Of a stretch of DNA of 64,000 bases, positions 1 to 8,305 are shown piece after piece (within the stretch, counting starts at the first letter, position 1; every line of letters begins with the position of its first letter). The notes beneath the pieces are model-generated. The model worked only from the letters and a program-made list of their open reading frames with translations. It did not search any database and was not told the DNA's origin. Source of the DNA: Bacillus mesophilus (GTDB lineage Bacteria > Bacillota > Bacilli > Bacillales > SA4). Made by a program: the position numbers and the translations under genes. The DNA lies in assembly GCF_011008845.1 (NCBI RefSeq), contig NZ_JAAIWM010000008.1, positions 81,512 through 145,511 on the forward strand, read 5' to 3'.

Positions 1-719
1 TATTAAATGGAACACCACATTTAGAACAATTGCCAGCTGAAGCTATTAGAGAAATGGCCAAAAGTATGAATGCTATTACAGTAAAAGATGTATTAAACGA
101 TCTCGAAAGACATGGTAAAGATCCTGTAATCCCGAAGGTAGATGTAGTAGAAACACAAAATGGAGATTCAAAGGATAAGAAAGATGAGTTTAAACTAAAT
201 GGTTTTGGTATTTTAAAACATGATCATTTGAAGTTTTTCACCAACAAACAAGAAACTTCAGGGGCAATGTGGCTGTTAGAAAAATTTCCTGGTAGTAACT
301 ATACCTTTTCACTTGGTGAAAAGGACGAAATAAATGTTTATATTAATAATCAACGGACGCAAATAAACAGTAAAGTTATAGATGGAATGCCGACTTTCAC
401 TATTAATATAAAAGTAAATGCTCACACTGTTCAAAACGAGCCCAAATTAGATTTGGAAAAACAAGAAGAATATAAGCTTGCAACAGGTAAGATGGAGGAG
501 CAAATAAAAGCAGAAGTAACGGAGATTTTAGAACACTCCACTTCAGAAGGAATTGATATGGCCGGATTAGGGTGGCACTTATTTCGTCATGAAATTTTCC
601 TTTGGGAAGAAAAATGGAAGGATAATTGGGAGAAATTACTTCCAGATTTAAAGATTGATGTTAAGGTTAATGCTGAAATTGAGAGAACCATAAATTCAGG
701 AATAAATATAAAGGAATGA
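1..719 (+). CDS. Spore germination protein, Ger(x)C family (5'-truncated by window edge)
   Basis: The frame is open from the first bases of the window, so the start, signal peptide and lipobox lie upstream; about 239 C-terminal residues are visible. This matches the C-terminal domain of Ger(x)C lipoproteins, the C subunit of GerA-type nutrient germinant receptors in the spore inner membrane. The alternating charged and hydrophobic strands (FTINIKVNAHTVQNE) and the ending with WEEKWKDNW and a Lys/Val strand are typical of the family. It is followed 7 bp later by a small membrane protein and then a GerB permease, so it is the tail of a receptor operon. Family assignment is firm; the receptor type is unknown. 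Confidence 0.88.
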   Translation, partial: LNGTPHLEQLPAEAIREMAKSMNAITVKDVLNDLERHGKDPVIPKVDVVETQNGDSKDKKDEFKLNGFGILKHDHLKFFTNKQETSGAMWLLEKFPGSNYTFSLGEKDEINVYINNQRTQINSKVIDGMPTFTINIKVNAHTVQNEPKLDLEKQEEYKLATGKMEEQIKAEVTEILEHSTSEGIDMAGLGWHLFRHEIFLWEEKWKDNWEKLLPDLKIDVKVNAEIERTINSGINIKE

Positions 720-726
720 TCTATCG

Positions 727-948
727 ATGATTGGAATGCTTGGAATCACGATCTCTTTACTCATTTTCTTAATAAGTCAGCATAAAAGCTTACAAAAGGA
801 AAAGGGTGATAAAATTAAAGTATACCTACTATCAGCTTTAACAATATCTTCATCTCTTTTTTTTATACTTCCTTATTCACCAAGTATCATGACCGATCAT
901 ATCAATAGATTTTTCAGGACAATAACCGAAATGGTGGTATTAGGATGA
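727..948 (+). CDS. Small two-TM protein, candidate germinant-receptor D subunit
   Basis: Encodes 73 residues with two hydrophobic segments (about residues 2-17 and 35-50) separated by a basic loop (KSLQKEKGDKIK). It sits between gerC and gerB, and its TGA overlaps the gerB start as ATGA, so the genes are translationally coupled. Small two-TM D proteins encoded in or beside gerA-type operons are known in Bacillus and modulate germination. Size, topology and position fit, so the D-subunit role is inferred by context. No clear Shine-Dalgarno is visible in the 7-bp gap, which also suggests coupling to gerC. Confidence 0.6.
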   Translation: MIGMLGITISLLIFLISQHKSLQKEKGDKIKVYLLSALTISSSLFFILPYSPSIMTDHINRFFRTITEMVVLG

Positions 949-2030
949 AAAAAGAAGTTATATCTCCATTTCAATTAGCGATATTAATAGCGAATTTACT
1001 ACTAACCGCAACGTTAACAACACTACCGCAAATACTTACTCAAGTTGCAGAACGTAATGCATGGGTAGCTCCATTAGTAGTCTTTCCTATCATAATAGGT
1101 ATGTTATGGTTAGGAATAGGAAAGGGACATGATGTTCGTAAAGTAATGGAAGAAGATCAATCTTTTTTACCAAAAAGTTTTTATATAGTTCTTTTTCTGT
1201 TTTTAGTAATGCTTTATATAAAAGACTTGAGAGCTTTTGTGGATTTTATTTCAGCAACATTGCTTCCTACTACACCTATAGAGGTTATCACGATCATGCT
1301 ATCCTTAACACTTTTGTATATCACATTTTCGGGACTAGAGGTAATTGCAAGAATTACCGTGATACAATTTGTTGTGTTTGCAAGCATTGTGCTGTCTTCA
1401 CCTTTACTCTTATTAAATGAAATTGATTTAACAAATTTTGCTCCACTTGTTGGACCTGGAATTGCTAAAAATATAAGTGGTTCATCTTTCTTCTTGTTTC
1501 CGTGGATGGGGGAGGTAGTCTTAATCTTTTTATTACTATCCAATCTCTCGACGAACAAGAAGGTTCTTAAAACAACGATGGTCGGTACTTTTCTTGGATT
1601 TTTCCTTCTATTGCTTTTAATAATCATGGATATTGCTGTGTTAGGTAGTGATATCGTATCGATGACAACGTATCCTAATTTTATCATGATTCAAGAAATC
1701 AATTTAACTGATTTTTTAGATCGTCTTGACCTCGTTATTGTTACAGTATGGATGCCTTGTTTAATTGCAAAGATTGCATTAACTTCATATTGTATTCATC
1801 AATTATTATTTAAATTGAATATAGCTAAAACAAATGCCCCATTTGTACCTATTATTTTATTATTAGGTGTTTTATCCATTATTTTATTTGGAAGTAATAC
1901 CGATCACTTAAAGTTTTCTTATTATACATGGACAATCATTGGTGCCTTCCTTGAATTTACTATCTTTGGTCTATACTTCGCTATTAGAAAGAAGAGAAAA
2001 AAACAAATTAAGCAAGAACAGTCTATGTAA
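945..2030 (+). CDS. GerB-family spore germination permease
   Basis: A 361-residue protein with about ten hydrophobic segments, beginning with ISPFQLAILIANLL. This is the N-terminal pattern of GerAB/GerKB-type permeases (APC superfamily, spore inner membrane), which bind the germinant. The length matches the family (about 360-370). The start overlaps the preceding small gene by 4 nt. The C-terminus is a basic tail (AIRKKRKKQIKQ). A hairpin at 2031-2063 follows directly. The order C-D-B differs from the usual A-B-C; gerA is presumably upstream of the window. Confidence 0.9.
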   Translation: MKKEVISPFQLAILIANLLLTATLTTLPQILTQVAERNAWVAPLVVFPIIIGMLWLGIGKGHDVRKVMEEDQSFLPKSFYIVLFLFLVMLYIKDLRAFVDFISATLLPTTPIEVITIMLSLTLLYITFSGLEVIARITVIQFVVFASIVLSSPLLLLNEIDLTNFAPLVGPGIAKNISGSSFFLFPWMGEVVLIFLLLSNLSTNKKVLKTTMVGTFLGFFLLLLLIIMDIAVLGSDIVSMTTYPNFIMIQEINLTDFLDRLDLVIVTVWMPCLIAKIALTSYCIHQLLFKLNIAKTNAPFVPIILLLGVLSIILFGSNTDHLKFSYYTWTIIGAFLEFTIFGLYFAIRKKRKKQIKQEQSM

Positions 2031-2063
2031 AAAGGCCGACAGAAATCATTACTGTGGGCCTTT
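2031..2063. terminator. Hairpin between convergent genes
   Basis: AAAGGCC...GGCCTTT stem extended by GACAG/CTGTG with one mismatch. The T-run lies on the left side, so it should work best for the minus-strand alcohol dehydrogenase operon, but it also follows gerB directly. Confidence 0.6.
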
Positions 2064-2100
2064 AAGTGTATTCAAATATATGATATTTTGCCTTTAATTC

Positions 2101-3315
2101 TTAACTCTTTACCACTAACTGAACTACCTTCTCTCCAATTGAACGAATCAACTCAGGAGGCATCGGGAAATTTAGAGCTGCTGGGTCACTAGAAACAGCT
2201 GCAACGGTTTTCTCAAAATCCTCATGTGAGATATTGTAGCTACTAAAGTCGCTTGGTAGCCCCACCTTGTATTGGAGTGTCTTTATTTTCTCAACAATCT
2301 TTGCTAATAAAGCTTCAGAATCATCGTTGGCATCTCCAACTGATAAGGCTTGTGCAAGCTCTTTGACCTTTGGAAGATAGAGCATTGGAATGCTTTCAAT
2401 CACAACAGGTAAAAAGACTGCATTTGCTAAGCCATGCGGAATTCTGAATAGAGCTCCGTAAGCATGTGCTAGATTATGAACAGGAATAGCATTTAGTGCA
2501 AAACTAAAAGCTGTAATACCCATTAAACTTGCTTGAAGCATTTCCATTCTAGCTTCTATATTTTTACCACACTCAACGGCAGTTGTTAAATGTTTGTCAA
2601 TCACTCGGATTGCATGTAGAGCATATGCATCGGTTAAGGCAGTTGCTGTAGGGGAAGCCAACGCCTCGATTGCGTGAGTTAAAGCATCGAATCCTGTAAA
2701 AGCTGTGATAGAAGGCGGCAATGTAACAGTAAGGTCCGGATCTAAGACGGCAATATCAGAAGACAAAAAAGGATTAATAATATTTGTTTTTATTTTCAAT
2801 GCTTCGTTAAAAATAACAGCAATTGGTGAAACCTCAGATCCAGTTCCAGCTGTTGTAGGAACGGAAATATGAGGAATCGGTATATAAGTTGCCTGAGGAA
2901 AAGATTCATATAAGAATCCACCTGGAATAGCTTCTCTTATATCTGTTAAGTTTTTATGGAGTGCATATTTGACACCTTTTACAGTATCTAGTACACTTCC
3001 ACCACCAACGGCTAGCAGGGCATCTCCACCAACTTCTCTTACATAACGTGCTGCTTCATTTACCTTTAACCCTTCCGCATCTTGGGGAATATCTAAGAAG
3101 GTACCAACAAGCTCTGGTCCAACACCGTGTGAAGTTAAATGAAAGATTTGTGAAACCTTTTCTACAATACCCGCATTCTCTAATCCGCGGTCACTAAATA
3201 ATACGACTCTTTTTGCTCCTAAGCCTCTAAATAAATCAGGTAACATTGCCCTTGTGTTGCTACCAGCATAAATGGCTGTTCGTAAATTAAATTGAGAGAG
3301 TGTTGAAGTTAACAT
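2101..3315 (-). CDS. Iron-containing alcohol dehydrogenase (group III)
   Basis: A 404-residue NAD(P)-dependent alcohol dehydrogenase of the iron-activated family. The dinucleotide loop GGGSVLD is at about residue 104, TTAGTGSE at 154, and the metal-ligand series is visible: D210 and H214 in GFDALTH, H280/H284 in PVHNLAHAYG and H294 in RIPHG. It lies downstream of an aldehyde dehydrogenase on the same strand, 37 bp apart, so the pair probably oxidises an alcohol to an aldehyde and then to an acid (or the reverse). The natural substrate cannot be read from the sequence. The start ATG has an AGGTGATTTC ribosome binding region upstream. Confidence 0.88.
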   Translation of the reverse strand: MLTSTLSQFNLRTAIYAGSNTRAMLPDLFRGLGAKRVVLFSDRGLENAGIVEKVSQIFHLTSHGVGPELVGTFLDIPQDAEGLKVNEAARYVREVGGDALLAVGGGSVLDTVKGVKYALHKNLTDIREAIPGGFLYESFPQATYIPIPHISVPTTAGTGSEVSPIAVIFNEALKIKTNIINPFLSSDIAVLDPDLTVTLPPSITAFTGFDALTHAIEALASPTATALTDAYALHAIRVIDKHLTTAVECGKNIEARMEMLQASLMGITAFSFALNAIPVHNLAHAYGALFRIPHGLANAVFLPVVIESIPMLYLPKVKELAQALSVGDANDDSEALLAKIVEKIKTLQYKVGLPSDFSSYNISHEDFEKTVAAVSSDPAALNFPMPPELIRSIGEKVVQLVVKS

Positions 3316-3352
3316 GAAATCACCTCATGAATTTTATTTTATAATTTACTGT

Positions 3353-4879
3353 TTATTCAGATTGAGAGAATAATAATTGATACCAGCTTCTTCTTTCAAG
3401 CTGTGGAACCATAGATGTATGAACATGCTTAAGCTGTGTATAAGCATCTAATGAATACTTACCCATTTCACGACCGATTCCACTTTGTTTATATCCTCCA
3501 AACGGAGCATCGTTACGAAGCATATGCCAATCATTGATCCATACAACCCCAGCTCTAAGTTTTCTTGTTACTTCATAAGCCTTATTAACATCTCTCGTCC
3601 ATACCCCAGCCGCTAATCCAAAAATGGTATCATTCGCTAATTGAATCGCTTCTTCTACTGATGAATAACGAATAACAGAAAGAACTGGGCCAAAGATCTC
3701 TTCCTGTGCAATTTTCATATCATTTGTTACGTTTGTAAAGATAGTCGGCTCGATGAAGTAGCCTCCTTCACAGCCTGGTACCGTAACTTCATTACCACCA
3801 CATACTAGGGTGGCACCTTCTTGCTTTCCGGCCTCAATGTACGATAGAATCGTATCTCTTTGTTGCTTTGAAATGACTGGGCCCATATCAGTTTCTGGTG
3901 AAAGAGGGTGTCCTAACTTTACTTTCTTTGACCAAGCCACTAATCTCTCTACCACTTCATCATATATACCGTCTGGGACAAATAGTCTTGTACCAGATTC
4001 ACAAAGTTGACCAGAGTGTAAGAATACCCCGAAAAGACTACCAGGAATAGCTATGTCTAAATCAGCATCCTCCAGTAAAATATTTGGAGACTTTCCACCT
4101 AACTCAAGTGTTGTATTTTTAATCGTCTCTGCAGCTAGCCCCATTATTCTTCTTCCGACCTCAGTCGAACCAGTAAAGGCGACCTTATCCACATCCGGAT
4201 GACTTGCTAGATATTCTCCCACTTCCTTACCAGATCCAGGTACGACATTAATAACCCCTGGTGGAACAACCGCAGAAATAATTTCAGCTAGCTTCAGAGT
4301 AGTTAGAGGTGTATAGCTTGCTGGCTTAAGTACTATAGTGTTTCCTGTCGCTAATGCAGGTGCAATCTTCCAGCAGGCAATTAGCATTGGCATATTCCAT
4401 GGAGTTATTGCAGCACAAACTCCAATGGGCTCTCTCCAAACAAAATTATGAGATGGACCTGGAAACGGAGGAACGGGAAGTGTTTCTGAAAAAGGGTATT
4501 CGACGACAAACTTAGCCATTTGTTGAAATAAATCTGCCATTTGAAGGATGTCATTAGATGAGATGCGACGTAAAGTTCCACCGGAGCTCATTACCTCTAA
4601 ATAAACAAGTTCTTCAGCATGAGCAACAATTTGATAAGAGATATTATTAAGTACTTGTGCACGCTCCTTTGGCTTCATTTCACGCCAAGAATCATTATTG
4701 AAGGCGGCCCTTGCCGCCTGAACAGCTTGGTCAACATCTGACCTTGTTCCTTTAGAAACCTTTGCAAATACTTCCCCAGTTGCAGGGCTCACAACATCAA
4801 AAGTTTCCCCGCTCGATGCTGCTGTCCACTGCCCATTAATGAATAATGGAAATGTTTTTAATTCAACATTCGTTGTCAT
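3353..4879 (-). CDS. NAD(P)-dependent aldehyde dehydrogenase
   Basis: A 508-residue ALDH-superfamily enzyme. TPWNMP (N162), the catalytic base in LELGGKSPN (E259) and the nucleophile in GQLCESGTR (C293) are all present, as is FGGYKQSGIGRE near the C-terminus. An AAGGAGGAGAAA ribosome binding site precedes the ATG. It is first in a two-gene operon with the Fe-alcohol dehydrogenase and is transcribed divergently from a LuxR-type regulator across about 165 bp that contains a cre-like palindrome. The C-terminal tail (RRSWYQLLFSQ) is slightly longer than in many ALDHs. Confidence 0.9.
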   Translation of the reverse strand: MTTNVELKTFPLFINGQWTAASSGETFDVVSPATGEVFAKVSKGTRSDVDQAVQAARAAFNNDSWREMKPKERAQVLNNISYQIVAHAEELVYLEVMSSGGTLRRISSNDILQMADLFQQMAKFVVEYPFSETLPVPPFPGPSHNFVWREPIGVCAAITPWNMPMLIACWKIAPALATGNTIVLKPASYTPLTTLKLAEIISAVVPPGVINVVPGSGKEVGEYLASHPDVDKVAFTGSTEVGRRIMGLAAETIKNTTLELGGKSPNILLEDADLDIAIPGSLFGVFLHSGQLCESGTRLFVPDGIYDEVVERLVAWSKKVKLGHPLSPETDMGPVISKQQRDTILSYIEAGKQEGATLVCGGNEVTVPGCEGGYFIEPTIFTNVTNDMKIAQEEIFGPVLSVIRYSSVEEAIQLANDTIFGLAAGVWTRDVNKAYEVTRKLRAGVVWINDWHMLRNDAPFGGYKQSGIGREMGKYSLDAYTQLKHVHTSMVPQLERRSWYQLLFSQSE

Positions 4880-4968
4880 ATTTTCTCCTCCTTAAAGTTA
4901 CACCTATATAAGGTTGATTAACCAAATATACTATTTGAAAATTAAGAACGAACACAGTAAAATGGTAA

Positions 4969-4982
4969 TGTAAGTGCTTACA
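4969..4982. promoter_or_regulatory. cre-like palindrome between aldehyde dehydrogenase operon and LuxR-type gene
   Basis: TGTAAGTGCTTACA has perfect 6-bp arms and differs from the CcpA cre consensus at one base (TG instead of the central CG). It lies in the divergent intergenic region, so it could serve CcpA repression or be the operator of the adjacent LuxR-type protein. Confidence 0.45.
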
Positions 4983-5045
4983 TAAATCATAAGGAAACAA
5001 TCAATCTTTTCATATCGCTGAAAATGTAGGGGAGGGTTTTGTCGA

Positions 5046-5732
5046 ATGTTACAAAAGGAAGCTCATCAATACCTAGAAACACTAAGAGTTTTTAAAGATC
5101 CTGTCCAAAAAATTGAAGGGATCTTGGAAGGCTGTACAAGATTTTTTCCTTTTAAAAGAGCTTCAATCTTTACATACTCACCGTTAAATCATTCTGGTGA
5201 AGGGATTCTCCAAATTGATAACGGTTGTTTTCATCCCATGAATACAATCAAAGAAGATGTAAGAACGATACCACCTCTGTACTTCTCCATAATGAATAAG
5301 AAACCAATATTCTTGAATATTGACCCAACCGGTAAGAATTTTCCGCTAAAATACATAACTCGTTTTCAGCTAACCTCTATGTTAATTATTCCTGTTTGTT
5401 TTAATCATGCTGTAATTGGATCTGTATTCTTAGATCATTTTAAAGAAAATGAGAATTTTGATTCATATGATTCGGTTTCTCTGTATCATTATTTTAAACT
5501 TGCAGCTGGAATAGTTTCTTTACAATCCCAACAGCAAACCCTTTTAAGCAAACGTGAGCTAGAAGTATTACAAAGACTTTCCTATGGGTATAGCATGAAG
5601 GAGATGGCAGACGACATGGGAATAAGCGAGTTTACTGTAAGGGATTATTTAACTGCTGTGAACCGCAAGCTTGGTACGAAGCATCGTGCAGAAGCAGTTG
5701 GGGTTGCGCTAAGGGCCGGAATTATTACATAA
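5046..5732 (+). CDS. LuxR/GerE-type transcriptional regulator
   Basis: 228 residues. The C-terminal 65 residues are a GerE/LuxR helix-turn-helix (LSKRELEVLQRLSYG, then the recognition region ISEFTVRDYL). The N-terminal 150 residues look like a small GAF-type sensor fold (strand patterns IPPLYFSIM, TSMLIIPVCFN, AVIGSVFLDH) rather than a response-regulator receiver; no phospho-acceptor motif is seen. GGGGAGGG upstream fixes the ATG. It is divergent from the alcohol/aldehyde dehydrogenase operon, which it most likely controls in response to a small molecule. Confidence 0.8.
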   Translation: MLQKEAHQYLETLRVFKDPVQKIEGILEGCTRFFPFKRASIFTYSPLNHSGEGILQIDNGCFHPMNTIKEDVRTIPPLYFSIMNKKPIFLNIDPTGKNFPLKYITRFQLTSMLIIPVCFNHAVIGSVFLDHFKENENFDSYDSVSLYHYFKLAAGIVSLQSQQQTLLSKRELEVLQRLSYGYSMKEMADDMGISEFTVRDYLTAVNRKLGTKHRAEAVGVALRAGIIT

Positions 5733-5849
5733 GTTTCTTAATTTACTATTGTTATAGAAACTAAGCAAATAAATGTGATTACAATTATGTTCATGTTAGA
5801 CTTGGGTACAATATGCATAATACAAGTTAATATACGGAGGAAGCTACAA

Positions 5850-6503
5850 ATGACCTTGAAAATAAGAGTCTACTCAGATTATGTTTGACCGTTCTGTTTG
5901 ATAGCGGAGGTTCCGCTTCTAGAGGCAATCAAAGGAAAAGATGTTGAAGTAGAGTGGATGCCATACGAATTAAGACCATTTCCGGCAGAAACATTAAAAC
6001 CAGAAGGCGAATATCTGCAAAGCGCATGGGAAAATAGCGTTTACCCAATGGCAGATCATTATGGTATAAAAATGGTGCTACCAAAGGTATCCCCACAACC
6101 ATATACACACCTAGCATTTGAAGGGTATCAATTTGCTAAAGAGCAAGGAAAGGCAAATGACTACAATCATAGAATGTTTATTGCCTTTTTCCAAGATGAG
6201 CTTGATATAGGTGATATTGACGTACTGACTAAGCTAGCAGGAGAAGTTGGGTTAAATCAAAATGAATACCGGAAAGCTTTAGAGACTAGAAAATATAAAG
6301 AAACCCATCAGAAAGCATTGAAACACGCTTATCATGAGGCGGATATCCAAGCAGTACCGACTTTTATCATCGGTGAGACGATAGTTCAAGGAGCCCGTCC
6401 AAAAGAAACATTAGAAAAAATCATTTCTAATGAATTAATGAAGCAGCCCATTGTCCATTTAAACCTAAACGGAACTGTTTGCGGACCTGATTGTTGTGAT
6501 TAA
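5850..6503 (+). CDS. DsbA/FrnE-like thiol oxidoreductase, candidate selenoprotein (UGA at codon 13)
   Basis: GGAGG at 5836-5840 points to ATG 5850. The frame reads YSDYV, then TGA at 5886-5888, then PFCLIAEVPLLEAI, and continues open to TAA at 6503 (217 aa counting the UGA codon). Cytoplasmic FrnE/YwbO-type DsbA proteins have YSDYVCPFC here, so the UGA replaces the first, reactive cysteine of CPFC. The rest is intact, including the helical insert, the cis-Pro region AVPTFIIG and a C-terminal CGPDCC. A hairpin with GGT in its loop starts 11-15 nt after the UGA. My reading is selenocysteine insertion; a nonsense mutation or sequencing error is the alternative. Confidence 0.75.
5900..5919 (+). 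promoter_or_regulatory. SECIS-like hairpin downstream of in-frame UGA (FrnE-like gene)
   Basis: Core stem AGCGGA (5903-5908) pairs perfectly with TCCGCT (5912-5917) around loop GGT. A bulged T at 5902 and two further pairs (A5901-T5918, G5900-C5919) extend it. The loop begins 20 nt after the UGA. Bacterial SECIS elements need a short stem with G in the first loop positions at roughly this distance, and the E. coli fdhF element also has a bulged U and a GGU loop. Confidence 0.65.
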
Positions 6504-6509
6504 AACATC

Positions 6510-6535
6510 AACCTCTTCTAACGGAAGGGGTTTTT
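6510..6535 (+). terminator. Rho-independent terminator of the FrnE-like gene
   Basis: AACCTCTTC pairs with GAAGGGGTT (one T-G wobble) around a short loop and is followed by TTTTTG. Confidence 0.8.
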
Positions 6536-6635
6536 GTTATTTATATAAATTAAATACAATAAAAAATTGATAAATTCCCAGTATAACCTCCTAATAGGTA
6601 ATCTTTCCCGAGGTAAAGTATGTTGTGTACCTTGA

Positions 6636-6748
6636 ATTGAGTAAATCTTGAACTAATTGTTTAAAGCTCTATGGAAATTGTATGCAACTCTAAATTAATT
6701 GCGTGAAAAAGGACCTGAATTGCGTGACAATATGAAATGATTGCGTAA
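6636..6748. repeat. 21-bp-period tandem repeat, intergenic
   Basis: A core like ATTGNGTRA recurs at 6636, 6656, 6677, 6698, 6719 and 6740, a period of 21 bp (about two helical turns). The last three copies (ATTGCGTGA, ATTGCGTGA, ATTGCGTAA) are nearly identical and the earlier ones are degenerate. It sits in the 385-bp gap between the FrnE-like gene and the SDR gene; no gene is seen there. Confidence 0.6.
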
Positions 6749-6888
6749 ATCACTATAAACTCGAGTTGAAAGCTGAAACCATCAAAAAAACTACGTTTAT
6801 AAATTCAATAAGAATTGATTTAGTATTAAATCAAATACATATAGATGATAGAATATACTAAACATACACACGTAAAGGGTGAGGGGAT

Positions 6889-7728
6889 ATGAGTCAACCA
6901 GTTGCCGTTGTCACTGGCTCTTCAAGTGGATTTGGACTATTAACTTGCTTAACATTTGCACGTGCAGGCTACAGGGTTATAGCTACAATGAGAAATATTG
7001 AAAAGAGTGAACATTTATTAAGAATTGCTAAACAAGATGGTGTGGATTCATTGATACATGTTGAGGAATTAGATGTAACGTCAGACAGTTCAATAGAAAA
7101 GTTCCAAATGTTAATGCAGCAAACAGAAAGAATCGATGTACTCGTAAATAATGCAGGTTATGCGGGGGCAGGCTTTGTAGAAGAAATACCAGTAGAAGAG
7201 TATCGAAAGCAATTTGAAACAAATGTATTTGGGGTGATCTCTGTCACCCAATCCATTCTACCAATGATGCGTAAACAAGGGAGTGGTAAAATAATTAATG
7301 TTAGCAGTATTAGTGGCAGAATTGGATTTCCAGGTTTATCTCCTTACATAGCATCCAAACATGCCCTTGAAGGCTGGAGTGAATCATTAAGATTAGAAAT
7401 GAAACCATTTGGAATTGACGTTGTTCTTATTGAACCAGGTTCATATCAAACCAATATTTGGTCGACAGGAAAAAGTGTCACAGAGAAATCACTTCTTCCT
7501 AACTCACCATATTATGGAACAATGAAGAAAATTGAGGATCATTTAAACAAGGAACAGTCTACATATGGAAATCCTCAGGATGTCGCAAGCTTAATTCTTA
7601 ATGTGGTCAAACAAAAAGATCCCCCTTTACGTATTCCAATTGGAAAAGGAGTTAAAATGACCATTGCTTTAAAGCAAATTCTCCCCTGGCATTATTGGGA
7701 AAGAATGTTTTTAAAAAAGCTTAAATAG
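6889..7728 (+). CDS. Short-chain dehydrogenase/reductase (SDR family)
   Basis: 279 residues with the classical SDR pattern: cofactor loop TGSSSGFG at 9-16, NNAG at 87-90 and a catalytic S-Y-K set around VSSISG, Y153 and K157 (YIASK). The C-terminal region (about 190-279) is longer and basic, as in SDRs of the retinol or 17-beta-hydroxysteroid dehydrogenase type that act on hydrophobic substrates. AGGGTGAGGGG precedes the ATG. It is monocistronic as far as visible. The substrate is unknown. Confidence 0.88.
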   Translation: MSQPVAVVTGSSSGFGLLTCLTFARAGYRVIATMRNIEKSEHLLRIAKQDGVDSLIHVEELDVTSDSSIEKFQMLMQQTERIDVLVNNAGYAGAGFVEEIPVEEYRKQFETNVFGVISVTQSILPMMRKQGSGKIINVSSISGRIGFPGLSPYIASKHALEGWSESLRLEMKPFGIDVVLIEPGSYQTNIWSTGKSVTEKSLLPNSPYYGTMKKIEDHLNKEQSTYGNPQDVASLILNVVKQKDPPLRIPIGKGVKMTIALKQILPWHYWERMFLKKLK

Positions 7729-7824
7729 GTTATGTTATAAAGAATAAGGTAGTTCACTTGTTATTTTTTAGTAAAATCGGGTAGAGTAAAAAGGTGAACT
7801 AAATATATGAAGGAGTGTTTGTTT

Positions 7825-8277
7825 ATGGCTAAGACGTTTGATGCATTGCCAGAAACGTTAATTGAAACTTTAAAAAAGGAAGTAATCGTCTCACTTATTA
7901 CGGTTAATTCTGACCATAATCCTGAAGTAAGTGCAGTGTCTTGGGTACTTCCAAGTAATGATGGAAAAAAAGTAGGGATTGCTGTTGGGCATAAAGGTTC
8001 AAGTATGGCTAACATACAGAAAAATCCAAATGTAACACTAGGATTTTTCGCTGATGAAAGTTATTACTCTATACAAGGATCAGCTTCTGTTTCAGAAATC
8101 ATTGAAAAGACGATGAAATATCGCGTTATAACAGTTGATGTAAAAGAAGTTGAGGATGTTATATTTTATGGTGGTAAGGTCACTCAACAGCCTACATATG
8201 AGAAAACATACGAGGCAGAGCTTGCTGAGAAGTTGGATAGTGAGGTTCATGAACTTCTAGTAGAATACTTAAAGTAA
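7825..8277 (+). CDS. Pyridoxamine 5'-phosphate oxidase-like FMN-binding split-barrel protein
   Basis: I place the start at ATG 7825 because GAAGGAGTG (7809-7817) is correctly spaced for it; an upstream in-frame ATG at 7807 lies before that site. The resulting 150-residue protein has the strand pattern of the PNPOx/flavin-reductase split barrel (VIVSLITVNSDHNPEVSAVSWVL, then GIAVGHKGSSMANI, then VTLGFF). Such proteins bind FMN or F420-like cofactors or heme. The function within the family cannot be fixed. It shares a perfect bidirectional terminator with the small gene that follows on the other strand. Confidence 0.72.
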   Translation: MAKTFDALPETLIETLKKEVIVSLITVNSDHNPEVSAVSWVLPSNDGKKVGIAVGHKGSSMANIQKNPNVTLGFFADESYYSIQGSASVSEIIEKTMKYRVITVDVKEVEDVIFYGGKVTQQPTYEKTYEAELAEKLDSEVHELLVEYLK

Positions 8278-8305
8278 AAAGAAGGTGGACTCCCACCTTC
8301 TTTTT
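8276..8305. terminator. Bidirectional terminator
   Basis: A 13-bp perfect stem (AAAAAGAAGGTGG / CCACCTTCTTTTT) around loop ACTC, with A-run and T-run on both sides. It overlaps the stop codons of the two convergent genes. Confidence 0.9.

Noticed and set aside
1214..1687. Long minus-strand frame inside gerB, and similar antisense frames within other genes
   Set aside because: They lie opposite strongly supported genes, have no RBS and show no recognisable protein.
5898..6503. A 201-aa gene starting at TTG 5898 as a normal FrnE-like protein
   Set aside because: There is no ribosome binding site before 5898, and this start would remove the first strand and half of the CPFC active site. The RBS and ATG at 5850 give the full family N-terminus once the UGA is read as an amino acid.
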